The notes beneath the pieces are model-generated. The model made no database searches. It had not been told where the DNA came from and worked only from the letters and a program-made list of their open reading frames with translations. DNA of 64,000 bases. It comes from an uncultured Rubripirellula sp. (GTDB taxonomy: Bacteria > Planctomycetota > Planctomycetia > Pirellulales > Pirellulaceae). Location of the stretch: contig CALIBL010000002.1 of NCBI GenBank assembly GCA_938045805.1, positions 62,001 to 126,000 of the forward strand, read 5' to 3'. Both the position numbers and the translations under genes were made by a program. Every line of letters begins with the position of its first letter. Positions within the stretch are counted from its first letter, which is position 1. Shown here piece by piece: positions 1 through 8,700 of the stretch.

Positions 1-182
1 GCATCGCTGGCTAGTTGCCTGACTCGTTGAATCAGTGAGACGTGCCCGCGATGCACACCATCAAAATTGCCAATCGTGACAACAGCCCCACGCTTTATTT
101 CACTTTTCCACGGCAACCCTTCGGGCGATATTTTCTGCACCGCCATTTCATCTAAAGAGTCGAGCAAAATGATTTCAGTCAC
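1..182 (-). CDS. ribF: Bifunctional riboflavin kinase/FAD synthetase, N-terminal fragment
   Basis: Only the amino end is inside the window; the gene runs off the left edge. The reverse strand reads an open frame that contains the hallmark VTIGNFDGVHRGH, the nucleotide-binding motif of the FAD synthetase (FMN adenylyltransferase) domain of RibF, which makes FMN and FAD in the cytoplasm. The start is uncertain. A GTG at 182-180 gives an amino end TEIILLDSLDEM typical of the family, while an ATG at 146-144 would begin 12 residues later; neither has a clear Shine-Dalgarno. It lies downstream of nnrD and larB on the same strand. The family call rests on the motif alone, which is distinctive. Confidence 0.85.
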   Translation of the reverse strand, partial: MTEIILLDSLDEMAVQKISPEGLPWKSEIKRGAVVTIGNFDGVHRGHVSLIQRVRQLASD

Positions 183-298
183 AAGCTTGGAACAGGGGTT
201 TCGAGCACAATAACAACACAAGTAAAACGTGATTATTACCTAGGAGAGGAAACTTTCGTAGGGCGCGACCAATATGACCCGCCCGCTACTTGGATAAC

Positions 299-1165
299 CT
301 AGCGATCCTCAACTTCTCTCATGGCTTGCGACAAGTAATTAATCAAATCGGTCGCAATCAGGCTAGCGTATCCGTGCTCTTTGGAAGCTAAGTCGCCGGC
401 TCGACCGTGCACCCAGACTCCTGCTCTAGCAGCATCCCAAGCCTTCATCCCCTGACCAATCAGAGCGGTGATGACCCCCGTTAGTACGTCGCCACTTCCT
501 CCAGTAGCCATTCCAGGGTTGCCGGTATCATTTGTCCAAAGCAATCCATCGGCGACGACCACACTCGGAGCTCCCTTAAGTACCCAAACCGCTTGTGTAG
601 CCTCCGACAGTAGACTCGCCGCCCTAATCTGCCCCTGTCGATCAGCTGAAGGAACCCCGGTGAGGCGTTCCATTTCCTTCGGGTGTGGAGTCAGAACGAT
701 GACTCCGGCACGATGCAGGCAATGCCCCAGATCATCAGGCATTGCTGCTAGGACATTCAATGCATCAGCGTCCAGAACCCGAGAACGCTCTGAGAACGAA
801 ATTAATTGCCTGACCGCCTCTTGGGCGCCCAGGCTTTCAGACAACCCCGGACCGCATCCAACCACATCATACTGCAAGGATAATTCAGAAAAGTAACCCT
901 CAGGTGCCGGCGTCAACCTACCCACCTGGTCCTCCTCCAATGGTACGGTCGTATAGGCGGGATGATAGCCTGCTACCGTTTCAAGACACGAAGAAGGGGT
1001 TGCAACGGTCACTAACCCGGCGCCGCTACGCAAGGCGGCCATCGCGGACATGGCGATTGACCCTGCCATCCCGCGAGAGCCCCCGATGAATAAAAGCCGT
1101 CCAAAATGACCTTTGTGTGCATCGAGGTTCCGCCGATTCAATTTTGCCGGAGGTACGGAATCCAT
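299..1165 (-). CDS. nnrD: ADP/ATP-dependent NAD(P)H-hydrate dehydratase
   Basis: A 288-residue member of the ribokinase-like CARKD/NnrD family. These enzymes repair hydrated NADH and NADPH (NAD(P)HX) using a nucleoside phosphate. The sequence shows FIGGSRGMAGS near the amino end, a VGCGPGL stretch, LTPHPKEMERLTG in the middle, and the strongly conserved NPGMATGGSGDVLTG near the carboxyl end, where the GSGD aspartate is the expected catalytic base. I chose the ATG at 1165; a longer frame would need a TTG at 1204. The epimerase (NnrE) domain that is often fused to this one is absent, so this is the stand-alone dehydratase. larB ends 44 bases upstream on the same strand, suggesting co-transcription. 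Confidence 0.93.
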   Translation of the reverse strand: MDSVPPAKLNRRNLDAHKGHFGRLLFIGGSRGMAGSIAMSAMAALRSGAGLVTVATPSSCLETVAGYHPAYTTVPLEEDQVGRLTPAPEGYFSELSLQYDVVGCGPGLSESLGAQEAVRQLISFSERSRVLDADALNVLAAMPDDLGHCLHRAGVIVLTPHPKEMERLTGVPSADRQGQIRAASLLSEATQAVWVLKGAPSVVVADGLLWTNDTGNPGMATGGSGDVLTGVITALIGQGMKAWDAARAGVWVHGRAGDLASKEHGYASLIATDLINYLSQAMREVEDR

Positions 1166-1209
1166 TGCGTGGGTTAGCCTTGGTAAGTGGTTAATAATTA
1201 ACAAACTGC

Positions 1210-2124
1210 CTACGCTAGCATGGTATGTTTGAGTTGAATGAGTTGATTTGCGACAAGACCGGCCAGATACCCTCCCTTGAAGCCGCTATCAATATTCACC
1301 ACGGAGACGTTGGATGCACACGTGTTCAACATGGAAAGCAGAGCACTCACCCCTCCGAAATTCGCTCCATAGCCGACGCTAGTTGGAACAGCAAAAATAG
1401 GAACCGATAGGTAACCACCCATGACCGCGGGTAATGCTCCTTCCATACCAGCTGCCACCACCACCACCGATGCTTGTCGCAACTCTGGTAAAGCTCCTAT
1501 TAGACGCTGCGGTCCAGCAACGCCGATATCCTCAAACCTTCGCTGTGGGATCCCCATCCAGCAAAGAGTCTCTGATACCTCCTCCGCCACACATCGGTCT
1601 GTGCTGCCAGCTGTCACAACCGCGGCGTGAATCTGCTTTTCAGCTTCTTCCGAAGACAGGTATCGAACTCGTTCAGCTGAGTGTTGTTCGACACGCAAGG
1701 TTCTTGCGAAAGAGTTGTAATAGCCGGCAGTAAACGCACCCAGGAGCGTCTCAGCTGCAGAATGATCAATTCGTGTGACGAGTGCGTTCTGCCCCGCATC
1801 CAATTGAGACTGAATGATCCGAGCAATCAGGTCCGGCTCTTTCCCCTCGCCATAAATGACCTCACCGAAGCCACATCGGTATTTACGTCCCAAATCGACA
1901 TTGGCGCCGGGTGTCGAAAAAACGCTCCTCTCAGCCTCAGTCATTTCTGCAACTTCAGCGTCTAGAGGATCAACCAAGTCTTTTTCTGGGGTACTTGTGC
2001 AGATCGACGAGGGTTGGGACCCTGTCTGTATAGCCTGAATCGCACTGATCAAATCTGAAATTGGCGCCTCACTGGCCAAGACTTGTGACAATAATTTTGC
2101 AAGAGCAGGGGAGGGGAGTGTCAT
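1210..2124 (-). CDS. larB: LarB, nickel-pincer cofactor biosynthesis carboxylase/hydrolase
   Basis: A 304-residue protein whose carboxyl half is an AIR-carboxylase (PurE-like) domain of the LarB type. Conserved blocks are VVTAGSTDRCVAEE, VVAAGMEGALPAVMGG and VPTSVGYGANFGGVSAL, followed by VVNIDSGFKGGYLA. In the characterised Lactiplantibacillus system LarB carboxylates and hydrolyses nicotinic acid adenine dinucleotide, the first step towards the nickel-pincer nucleotide of lactate racemase. ATG at 2124 is taken as the start; a TTG at 2157 would add 11 residues. LarC and LarE, which finish the cofactor, are not in the window, so the pathway is incomplete here. It is divergent from argG, with 83 bases between the chosen starts. 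Confidence 0.9.
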   Translation of the reverse strand: MTLPSPALAKLLSQVLASEAPISDLISAIQAIQTGSQPSSICTSTPEKDLVDPLDAEVAEMTEAERSVFSTPGANVDLGRKYRCGFGEVIYGEGKEPDLIARIIQSQLDAGQNALVTRIDHSAAETLLGAFTAGYYNSFARTLRVEQHSAERVRYLSSEEAEKQIHAAVVTAGSTDRCVAEEVSETLCWMGIPQRRFEDIGVAGPQRLIGALPELRQASVVVVAAGMEGALPAVMGGYLSVPIFAVPTSVGYGANFGGVSALLSMLNTCASNVSVVNIDSGFKGGYLAGLVANQLIQLKHTMLA

Positions 2125-2207
2125 AATGGGTTGCAGTCGAGTGGATTCAGTTTTCAAATCAAGCTACTTTTAGATTGCATCTTCCAAACTCCATGGACAA
2201 CACCCTC

Positions 2208-3422
2208 ATGAAAAGCTGCGTTTTGGCATACTCGGGCGGTCTAGACACCTCGGTCATCCTTGGCTGGTTACAAGATCAGGGCTATGAAGTCCACGCGGTT
2301 TACGTGGACCTTGGACAACCCTGTGAAGACCGTGATGCAATCATGGAAAAAGCGAGAAACGGAGGTGCCGTCTCTTCTCGTATCATCGATGCTCGAGAAG
2401 AAATGTGTCGAGACTTCGCTTTCCCAGTCCTCGCGTGGCAGGCAAAGTATGAACAAATATATCTCCTTGGCACTTCCATCGCGCGTCCCCTTATCAGTAA
2501 AGTTTGCTTGCAAGTTGCAAAAGAAGTCGGCGCCACTGCTTACGCTCATGGAGCAACGGGGAAGGGTAACGATCAATGCCGATTCCAACTAGCAGCGGAA
2601 GCACTCGATCCAAAAATTGAAATCATCGCCCCATGGCGGATCAAAGAATTCCGCGAGGCATTTCCGGGAAGAACTGAACTGATTGACTATTGCAATAGCA
2701 AGAATATTCCGGTTAAGGCTTCTACAGCAAAACCTTACAGCAGTGACGAAAACGTCTTGCACATCAGCTATGAAGCGGGCGAACTAGAAGAACTGGATGT
2801 CAATGGCGTTGAGTTGGTTGATTTTGGCATGGGGGTCAGCCCTCAGGAGGCTCCAGATGCGAGTGAATCGGTAACCATCGGATTCGAGTCCGGGGTTCCC
2901 ATCAGTCTGAATGGCTCAAAACTGAATGCTCTTGAGATGGTCGAGCGCCTCAACCAAATTGCAGGACGCAACGGCATCGGCCGCATCGACATGGTGGAAA
3001 ATCGTTTTGTAGGAATGAAAAGCCGAGGTGTTTACGAATCTCCGGGAATGACTGTTCTCTACGATGCACTGATGTATGTGGAACAATTAACCATGGACAG
3101 GGATCTCTGCCACCTCAGGGACCGACTCGCACCTGAAGTTGCCGAGATGGTTTACTACGGTTTTTGGTACACACCCAAAATGGATTCACTGCTGGCTTTC
3201 ATCAAAGAAGCACAAAAGCCAGTCACAGGGGAAGTCACCCTAAAGTTGTATAAAGGCAACATTTCGATTGACAAACGAAGTAGCCCTTACAGCCTATACG
3301 ACGCAGAAATCGCCACCATGGAAGGTGGTGGCTCCTATAACCAAGACGACGCAGAGGGCTTTCTCCGAATCCAAGGACTTCCATCGCGAGTTCAAGGCAC
3401 GGTGACTCCTAGAAAGTACTAA
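2208..3422 (+). CDS. argG: Argininosuccinate synthase
   Basis: Condenses citrulline and aspartate with ATP to give argininosuccinate, the penultimate step of arginine synthesis, in the cytoplasm. The amino end has the ATP-pyrophosphatase P-loop AYSGGLDTS, followed by YAHGATGKGNDQCRFQ and the citrulline/aspartate-binding region around ENRFVGMKSRGVYESPG. The length of about 404 residues is normal for the family. Start choice: ATG at 2208 gives the usual MKSCVLAYSGG amino end; ATG at 2193 adds five residues and is possible. There is no clear Shine-Dalgarno for either. A long perfect hairpin follows the stop and probably ends the transcript. Confidence 0.96.
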   Translation: MKSCVLAYSGGLDTSVILGWLQDQGYEVHAVYVDLGQPCEDRDAIMEKARNGGAVSSRIIDAREEMCRDFAFPVLAWQAKYEQIYLLGTSIARPLISKVCLQVAKEVGATAYAHGATGKGNDQCRFQLAAEALDPKIEIIAPWRIKEFREAFPGRTELIDYCNSKNIPVKASTAKPYSSDENVLHISYEAGELEELDVNGVELVDFGMGVSPQEAPDASESVTIGFESGVPISLNGSKLNALEMVERLNQIAGRNGIGRIDMVENRFVGMKSRGVYESPGMTVLYDALMYVEQLTMDRDLCHLRDRLAPEVAEMVYYGFWYTPKMDSLLAFIKEAQKPVTGEVTLKLYKGNISIDKRSSPYSLYDAEIATMEGGGSYNQDDAEGFLRIQGLPSRVQGTVTPRKY

Positions 3423-3458
3423 CCTCACCGAACGTATACTAGTTAAAGTTTCATTCTA

Positions 3459-3491
3459 ATGCCCTGCAGCCTCTCAGAGCCTGCAGGGCAT
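3459..3491 (+). terminator. Hairpin after argG
   Basis: An 11-base perfect inverted repeat (ATGCCCTGCAG / CTGCAGGGCAT) around an 11-base loop, beginning 37 bases after the argG stop and 48 bases before dtd. There is no U-run on either side, so it may be a processing or mRNA-stabilising stem rather than a classical intrinsic terminator. Confidence 0.55.
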
Positions 3492-3539
3492 CGTCATGTC
3501 GGTTAGCAAGTTGGTTCCCAAACGATAAGAAATCAAGAC

Positions 3540-3998
3540 ATGAGAACGGTTGTCCAGAGGGTCAAATCCGCCAGTGTTTCAGTAGACGGAAAACTGATAG
3601 GCTCCATCGATCATGGACTTCTTGTCTTATTGGGTGTTGCAAATGGAGACACTGACATCGAAGCTCAATGGCTCGTTGAAAAAATTTCACAATTACGAAT
3701 CTTCGACGATCAAAACGGCAAGATGAACCTGTCGGTCCTGGACGTGAAGGGCTCTTTACTGATCGTGAGTCAATTTACGCTACTAGCTGATTGCCGTCGT
3801 GGTCGGAGGCCGGCTTTCACCGATGCAGCAGAGCCCACGTCCGCAAACCAGCTCTATGAACGCTTCATTCAGATAACCAAGAACCTGGGGATCAACACCC
3901 AATCCGGTAAATTCGCTGCTGATATGCAGGTTTCACTGGTTAACGACGGCCCCGTAACGCTCGTCATTGAGCGAGAACCAAATGGTGCAGCAAGATAA
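3540..3998 (+). CDS. dtd: D-aminoacyl-tRNA deacylase
   Basis: A 152-residue protein, the standard length of Dtd, which hydrolyses D-amino acids mischarged onto tRNA (and glycine from tRNA-Ala). It begins MRTVVQRVKSASVSVDG, includes LLVLLGV, has the conserved substrate-pocket block SLLIVSQFTLLAD, and near the carboxyl end carries the second pocket motif in the variant form NDGPVTLVIE (canonical NxGPVT). The ATG at 3540 fits the family start. It converges with the DUF457 gene, leaving only 12 bases between the stops. It is likely transcribed on its own, since a hairpin separates it from argG. Confidence 0.96.
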   Translation: MRTVVQRVKSASVSVDGKLIGSIDHGLLVLLGVANGDTDIEAQWLVEKISQLRIFDDQNGKMNLSVLDVKGSLLIVSQFTLLADCRRGRRPAFTDAAEPTSANQLYERFIQITKNLGINTQSGKFAADMQVSLVNDGPVTLVIEREPNGAAR

Positions 3999-4010
3999 AC
4001 ACGCGGGCAA

Positions 4011-4733
4011 TTACCGAGTGATCCAATTCTGGACCTGATCAAAATCAAAATATGGCCGAGCAATGTAAGTTGAATCGTGTCGACTACGCTCCTTAATCCT
4101 CTCTACGATTGCTCCATCTTCCCAAGCCAAGACGAAAAGAAGCAACAACTTGCCATACACAGAAACGTTTGCGAGCGAATCACTACCAAAAAACTTCAGA
4201 GCTGTCCCGAACGATTTCTTGAAACGAATACCGCCATTTGTATCAACACTCCAAATCTCATCCATCACCAAGTGAACCGTAAACCCCAAAACCACGGCTA
4301 AAGACTTATAAATTCGCAGCGCCTCACTCTGGCAAGGCATGACAAGATACGCAATTAGACCGGCAACCGCAGCAGCAGGAACGCTATGCCACATTCCACG
4401 GTGAACTGTGTAGCGTTTAAAAAACTCTACCGCAATGAAACGAATCGCGATGTAAAGCAGCATCGATGCGACCGCCATATCCTCCGCAGTGAACCCGAGA
4501 TCGCGAAACCGATGGATCATCAGGATTGGAACCACCGCAGAGATGAAAAGACTTGTTTCGCGAAGTGGTATGCCCGAGTCGCTATCTAGATCCGGAAGCA
4601 TGCCGCTGACCGAACACAAACCCGCTGCCACGATTCCACTCTCAACAGAAATGGATTGCGTGGACACACCCCAATATCCATAGGCGAGCCCAACGATCGT
4701 GCTTCCGGTGATATGAGACTTGAAGTCGGCCAC
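4011..4733 (-). CDS. YdjM/DUF457-family membrane-bound metal-dependent hydrolase
   Basis: About 240 residues with several hydrophobic segments. The motifs of the membrane-bound metal-dependent hydrolase family (DUF457, YdjM-like) are visible: an amino-terminal HITGSTIVG with a histidine, SGMLPDLDSDSG, HRGMWHSVPAA and GFTVHLVMDE. The histidines and aspartates in these motifs are expected to bind metal. The substrate is unknown for the family. A GTG at 4733 gives MADFKSHITGS, a typical family start; the frame is open to a TTG at 4742. No functional link to the convergent dtd gene is evident. Confidence 0.82.
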   Translation of the reverse strand: MADFKSHITGSTIVGLAYGYWGVSTQSISVESGIVAAGLCSVSGMLPDLDSDSGIPLRETSLFISAVVPILMIHRFRDLGFTAEDMAVASMLLYIAIRFIAVEFFKRYTVHRGMWHSVPAAAVAGLIAYLVMPCQSEALRIYKSLAVVLGFTVHLVMDEIWSVDTNGGIRFKKSFGTALKFFGSDSLANVSVYGKLLLLFVLAWEDGAIVERIKERSRHDSTYIARPYFDFDQVQNWITR

Positions 4734-5137
4734 GTGTGCCAAGCGAAAGAAGAAATTAATTCAAAGAACCACAGACTGCAGAAAACAGCCAACACGCTAC
4801 AACCAACATGGTAAAGCAAGTTGGCAATCGGTGTGGAGACGAATCCGGAGGCTAGAACAAGACGTTGTTTTGCTAGCAAATTAAGATGACGCGATCTGAT
4901 TTGGGGTTTAGCTGCCCAGCATCGATGGGCAGAGCAACAAAGAGCGATTCAATGAACCGGGAGTGAGGAGTGGAGCACCGAGTAAAACGCATTATTTAAG
5001 GCGTTTTTCGTACACTGAATACAACATAAGAGGCATTATCGGACGTTGGAGAAGTGCGTCACTTGTACGAGTTTCGTTCCTAGAATCCACCGCCGCTCAA
5101 CAAGGTTAACGTCGGACGACGCGGACGAAACACAAAA
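4734..5137. other. Intergenic stretch between accA and the DUF457 gene
   Basis: About 400 bases with no convincing gene on either strand; the short open frames here lack recognisable motifs. The only structure I can support is the AT-rich hairpin at 4984-5007, listed separately. Confidence 0.6.
4984..5007 (-). terminator. Candidate terminator downstream of accA
   Basis: Seven-base perfect stem AAAACGC/GCGTTTT with a 10-base loop, about 130 bases beyond the accA stop. A/T runs on both sides of the stem mean it could act in either direction. The stem is short, so the call is tentative. Confidence 0.4.
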
Positions 5138-6115
5138 TCAAGACGCGAAGCTCTCAGGAGACTCAACGAAGACTCCTATTTTACGAAACTTGTTGTATCT
5201 TTCCGCTACCAACTCATCCGCGTTCTTTTTTTCCAAGATGGCAAGAGTCTTTGACAGGTATGTTTTCATCCGTGACGCCATCTGGTGATGATCACGGTGA
5301 GCTCCTCCAAGAGGCTCTTCAAGAACGTCATCAACAACACCAAGTCTAGAGAGATCGGCGCTAGTGAACCGAAGTGACTCGGCAGCTTTCGGCGCATACT
5401 CGTGACTCTTCCAAAGAATTCCAGCACAGCCCTCGGGGCTGATGACACTGTAGTACGCATGTTCCAGCACCGCCACTCGGTCACCAACCCCAATCCCCAA
5501 GGCTCCACCTGAACCTCCTTCGCCAATCACTACACAAATCACAGGGATTCGGAGCCGACTCATTTTGAACATGCTTTCCGCAATTACCTGCGCTTGACCA
5601 CGTTCTTCAGCACCAACCCCTGGATAGGCACCAGGAGTATCGATGAAGCAAATCAGAGGCAACTGATATTTTTCAGCCAGTTGCATCTTGATCATTGCCT
5701 TGCGATATCCCTCCGGATGAGCGCAACCAAAATGACAAGCTGCCCGCTCTTTATAGGTTCGGCCTTTTTGATGCCCTAAAACCATCACTTTGAAGCGATC
5801 GATCTTTGCAAAACCCGAAAGCATCGCGCGATCATCTCCAAAGTGCTTGTCGCCATGCAACTCAACAAATTCATCAAACGCCAAATTCAAATAATCTTTG
5901 GTGTAAGGTCGATTCTTATGCCGAGCAACTTGGACGGTCTGCCATGGATTAAGTGAACCATAGGTGTCCCTCAATTGTTGAACTAACTCCACTCGAAGCG
6001 ATCGAATCTCCGCCTCGACTTCGTTTGTTCTTTCGGTCTGCCTCTCTAATTCCTGAATCCGCCCTTCAAGCTCCGCAATCTGAACTTCGAAATCGAGACC
6101 TGGTCCATTACTCAT
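5138..6115 (-). CDS. accA: Acetyl-CoA carboxylase carboxyltransferase subunit alpha
   Basis: The 325-residue alpha subunit of acetyl-CoA carboxyltransferase, which with AccD moves the carboxyl group from biotin-AccB to acetyl-CoA to make malonyl-CoA for fatty acid synthesis. The amino end is a coiled coil with many Glu and Arg residues. Then come LNPWQTVQVARHKNRPYTKDY, VMVLGHQKGR, IDTPGAYPGVGAEERGQ and the oxyanion-forming VIGEGGSGGALGIGVGD, all family hallmarks. Length and ATG start are normal. A Ser/Thr kinase-like gene lies 76 bases upstream on the same strand. accD is not in the window. Confidence 0.97.
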   Translation of the reverse strand: MSNGPGLDFEVQIAELEGRIQELERQTERTNEVEAEIRSLRVELVQQLRDTYGSLNPWQTVQVARHKNRPYTKDYLNLAFDEFVELHGDKHFGDDRAMLSGFAKIDRFKVMVLGHQKGRTYKERAACHFGCAHPEGYRKAMIKMQLAEKYQLPLICFIDTPGAYPGVGAEERGQAQVIAESMFKMSRLRIPVICVVIGEGGSGGALGIGVGDRVAVLEHAYYSVISPEGCAGILWKSHEYAPKAAESLRFTSADLSRLGVVDDVLEEPLGGAHRDHHQMASRMKTYLSKTLAILEKKNADELVAERYNKFRKIGVFVESPESFAS

Positions 6116-6191
6116 GATTCACTCACTTTTATAACTGCTATCGGATCAAGCAAGCATGATTTAGATGATTCTTCTCGCAATGACACATCAA

Positions 6192-7133
6192 CTATTCACC
6201 GTCTAAATCAGCGGATTGTCCGCCTTTTCGAATCATATCGTCCGCACCTTTGATACCTGGCATATTTTCAAATACACTCACCTCAGGCTTGCGTGGTCTC
6301 TTTTTGAAAATCTCGATCCCTCGGTAATTTTTCAGAAATTCCCACATGGATGGCGGGCGGTTTTCAGGCTTCTTAGCCATCATTGACTTAACCAAATCGG
6401 CGAAATCCCTAGTCACGTTATCATTATGAACAATTGGACTCGGTATCGACGCCGAAAGGTGTTTGTTTAACAGATCGTTTGGGTTATCACCAGTATACGG
6501 CGGCTTTCCGGTGCACAGCTCATAAAGCACACAACCAAATGCATAGACGTCTGTTCGCTCATCGCAAACCTTTTTACGTATCTGTTCCGGTGCCATGTAA
6601 CTACGTGTTCCCTTGGCAACCTTCACACTGTGAAATAATTTGGCAAGACCTGTCTTTTTCTTCTGGGCAATTGTGAAGTCAATTAGTTTCACAGTCCCGT
6701 CGCTACTAACAAGAAAGTTGTCAGGTTTGACATCCAAATGAATCCAGTTTTTGGTATGCATATAGTAAAGACCTTCAGCCGACTGCTCGACGATCTTATC
6801 GAGCATAAAAGCAAGCGAATCTGGTCCGCGACGCAACGCTTGCTTCATATTCAATTCGCTGAAAAGCTCTAAGACCAGCATTGGGCGAGATGCTTCTTCG
6901 CGGTACTCTAAGATCTTAACGACACGCGGACTACTGAGATCCTTAGCAACGTTGTACTCATGCTTCAACAATGCAATCTCTGCCTTATTGCCAGACAGTG
7001 ATTGCTTGAGCACTTTCAGTGCAAAACGTTCTTGGCTTGATTCGTGGATTGCTTCCCATACCTCAGCCGTACTGCCGACACGAATCAGACGGGTCAGGCG
7101 ATAGGGTCCTAAAAAGTCGCGAGTCTTTGTCAT
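6192..7133 (-). CDS. Serine/threonine protein kinase with divergent motifs
   Basis: A 313-residue cytoplasmic protein that is almost entirely one Hanks-type kinase domain, without membrane segment or sensor region. It keeps the ATP-anchoring lysine (FALKVLK, about residue 40), a catalytic loop with Asp134, Lys136 and Asn139, and the APE motif (about 181-183). Three consensus features deviate. The glycine loop is VGSTAEV, with a single glycine. The HRD arginine is leucine (HLD). The DFG glycine is threonine (DFT, 152-154). Magnesium-binding and catalytic aspartates are present, so activity is possible, but activation-loop control is probably unusual. It ends in a Lys/Arg-rich tail. It is upstream of accA on the same strand; whether it acts on that enzyme is unknown. 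Confidence 0.88.
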   Translation of the reverse strand: MTKTRDFLGPYRLTRLIRVGSTAEVWEAIHESSQERFALKVLKQSLSGNKAEIALLKHEYNVAKDLSSPRVVKILEYREEASRPMLVLELFSELNMKQALRRGPDSLAFMLDKIVEQSAEGLYYMHTKNWIHLDVKPDNFLVSSDGTVKLIDFTIAQKKKTGLAKLFHSVKVAKGTRSYMAPEQIRKKVCDERTDVYAFGCVLYELCTGKPPYTGDNPNDLLNKHLSASIPSPIVHNDNVTRDFADLVKSMMAKKPENRPPSMWEFLKNYRGIEIFKKRPRKPEVSVFENMPGIKGADDMIRKGGQSADLDGE

Positions 7134-7349
7134 ATTTAACTCGAGGATCCAAAGTCACAAAGAATTAAACGTTAGCGTTCTAGCTTCATTCCGTTCCGTG
7201 CTTCCTATCATAGTTAAAGTGACTGGAGTCTCGGAAGTCCACCCAAAATCGTGGTACGCTCGGAGAGGAGAAAACAGATATTTTATGTCCCTGAGACTAA
7301 CTCAGGCCTTTTCTGGATGCCACTGCCCTTCCCCGCCTCAAAAAGCACA

Positions 7350-8528
7350 TTAATCGGGACAACAATGCTTAGATTCCAGCAGTTTGACATACAGCCCACG
7401 AATCTCACTGGTCATGACTTGATGTCGGAAACGATCGGCAAAACGTCGCTTTCCCTCGGCACCTAATTTCTTCCGGTGCGCGGAGTCCTGCACCAACTTT
7501 AACATGGCATCGGATAAGCCATTAATGTCTCCAGCTGGCACGAGCAGCCCCGTTATCTCATTCAGCACCACTTCACGAGCTCCATCTATGTCGTAGCTAA
7601 TAGCGGGAATACCGGAGATCAAGGCTTGGGGTAGAGCGCGAGCAAGACCCTCCCGATAAGACGCGTGCGCGAGAATATCCATGGCCGCGATTAATTTGGG
7701 AATCTCACTAGGATCCACTAAACCGGTGAAACAAAAATACTCCCCAAGCTCGGAGTCTTTAATTCGACGATCAAGTTGCTCGCGAAGTAGTCCATCACCG
7801 ACAAACAAAAAACGCACATTCGGATACCTTGCGACCACCGCTTTTGCGGCTTGGATGATGTCTTCATGACCTTTTAGATGAAATAGCCTCGCTATTTTAC
7901 CGATCACAATATGCTCATCACCGATACCTAAATCTGCTCGCATTTGTGATCGAAACTGGGATGAATTCAAAAATGGATCTACATCCATCCCACTATAAAT
8001 TGTTGAGAATTTTTGTTCCTCCGCCACGTTTGCTTTGACCATGAGATCAGTCATCGCATCGGCGACTGATATCATGTGATGGCATCGCCTGGCCGCCCAC
8101 CTCTCGGCCATCTGAAAGACCTGCCTTGCGAAACGAGATTGATACTCATGGAATGGAGCGCCGTGTACTGTATGCAAGATAGCGGAGACCCCAAGATTCC
8201 ATGCCGCTGCGCGACCTAATACGCCAGCTTTGGCGCTATGGGTGTGCACAACATCCGGACCAAATTCTTGAATCAACTTTCTGATCTGAGAGTACGCCTG
8301 AACGTCTCTCAGCGGGTTAATGGACCTTCGGAGAGAATCAACGATCTCAACTTGAACACCTGATTCTTCGCCCCCGAGATTCAAGAGGTCACCCTCTGGT
8401 CCCAACGCGGGGCCAGTGATTAGCACTACCTCGTCTCCGAAGTCGCGATGAAGGTCAACGCAATTGAATAACGTGTTCTCCTGCGCACCACCGACAATCA
8501 TCCTAGTAATTACATGAGCAATGCGCAT
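7350..8528 (-). CDS. Glycosyltransferase family 4 protein
   Basis: A 392-residue GT-B fold glycosyltransferase. The amino domain begins MRIAHVITRMIVGGAQENT, with the glycine-rich turn (GGAQ) typical of GT4 enzymes, and has VVHTHSAKAGVLGRAAA. The carboxyl domain has IGKIARLFHLKGHEDIIQA, VRFLFVGDG and ASYREGLARALPQALISGIP, where the EGLARALPQAL stretch matches the E-x7-E sugar-nucleotide region in modified form. Such enzymes build cell-surface polysaccharides or glycolipids, but the substrate cannot be read from sequence. It has a normal ATG start and stands apart from its neighbours by 171 and 216 bases, so it is probably a single gene. Confidence 0.9.
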   Translation of the reverse strand: MRIAHVITRMIVGGAQENTLFNCVDLHRDFGDEVVLITGPALGPEGDLLNLGGEESGVQVEIVDSLRRSINPLRDVQAYSQIRKLIQEFGPDVVHTHSAKAGVLGRAAAWNLGVSAILHTVHGAPFHEYQSRFARQVFQMAERWAARRCHHMISVADAMTDLMVKANVAEEQKFSTIYSGMDVDPFLNSSQFRSQMRADLGIGDEHIVIGKIARLFHLKGHEDIIQAAKAVVARYPNVRFLFVGDGLLREQLDRRIKDSELGEYFCFTGLVDPSEIPKLIAAMDILAHASYREGLARALPQALISGIPAISYDIDGAREVVLNEITGLLVPAGDINGLSDAMLKLVQDSAHRKKLGAEGKRRFADRFRHQVMTSEIRGLYVKLLESKHCCPD

Positions 8529-8639
8529 TGATCTCTTCTCTCAAACCTTACACGGTTAGAAGGTATTTCAGATCCAAGTAAGATCATGGCCAACTTCACA
8601 ACAATGTATCGCGACGTCGCCTTCTGGGTTGCATGACAC

Positions 8640-8673
8640 AAAAAAAGCGTTCTGCCACCCTGACAGAACGCTT
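8640..8673 (-). terminator. Intrinsic terminator of the FliA-type sigma gene
   Basis: On the minus strand a perfect 10-base stem AAGCGTTCTG/CAGAACGCTT with a 9-base loop is followed by a run of T, about 27 bases after the sigma-factor stop. This is a textbook rho-independent terminator. Confidence 0.88.
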
Positions 8674-8700
8674 CGATGATTGATACCCAATCAGAAACAC

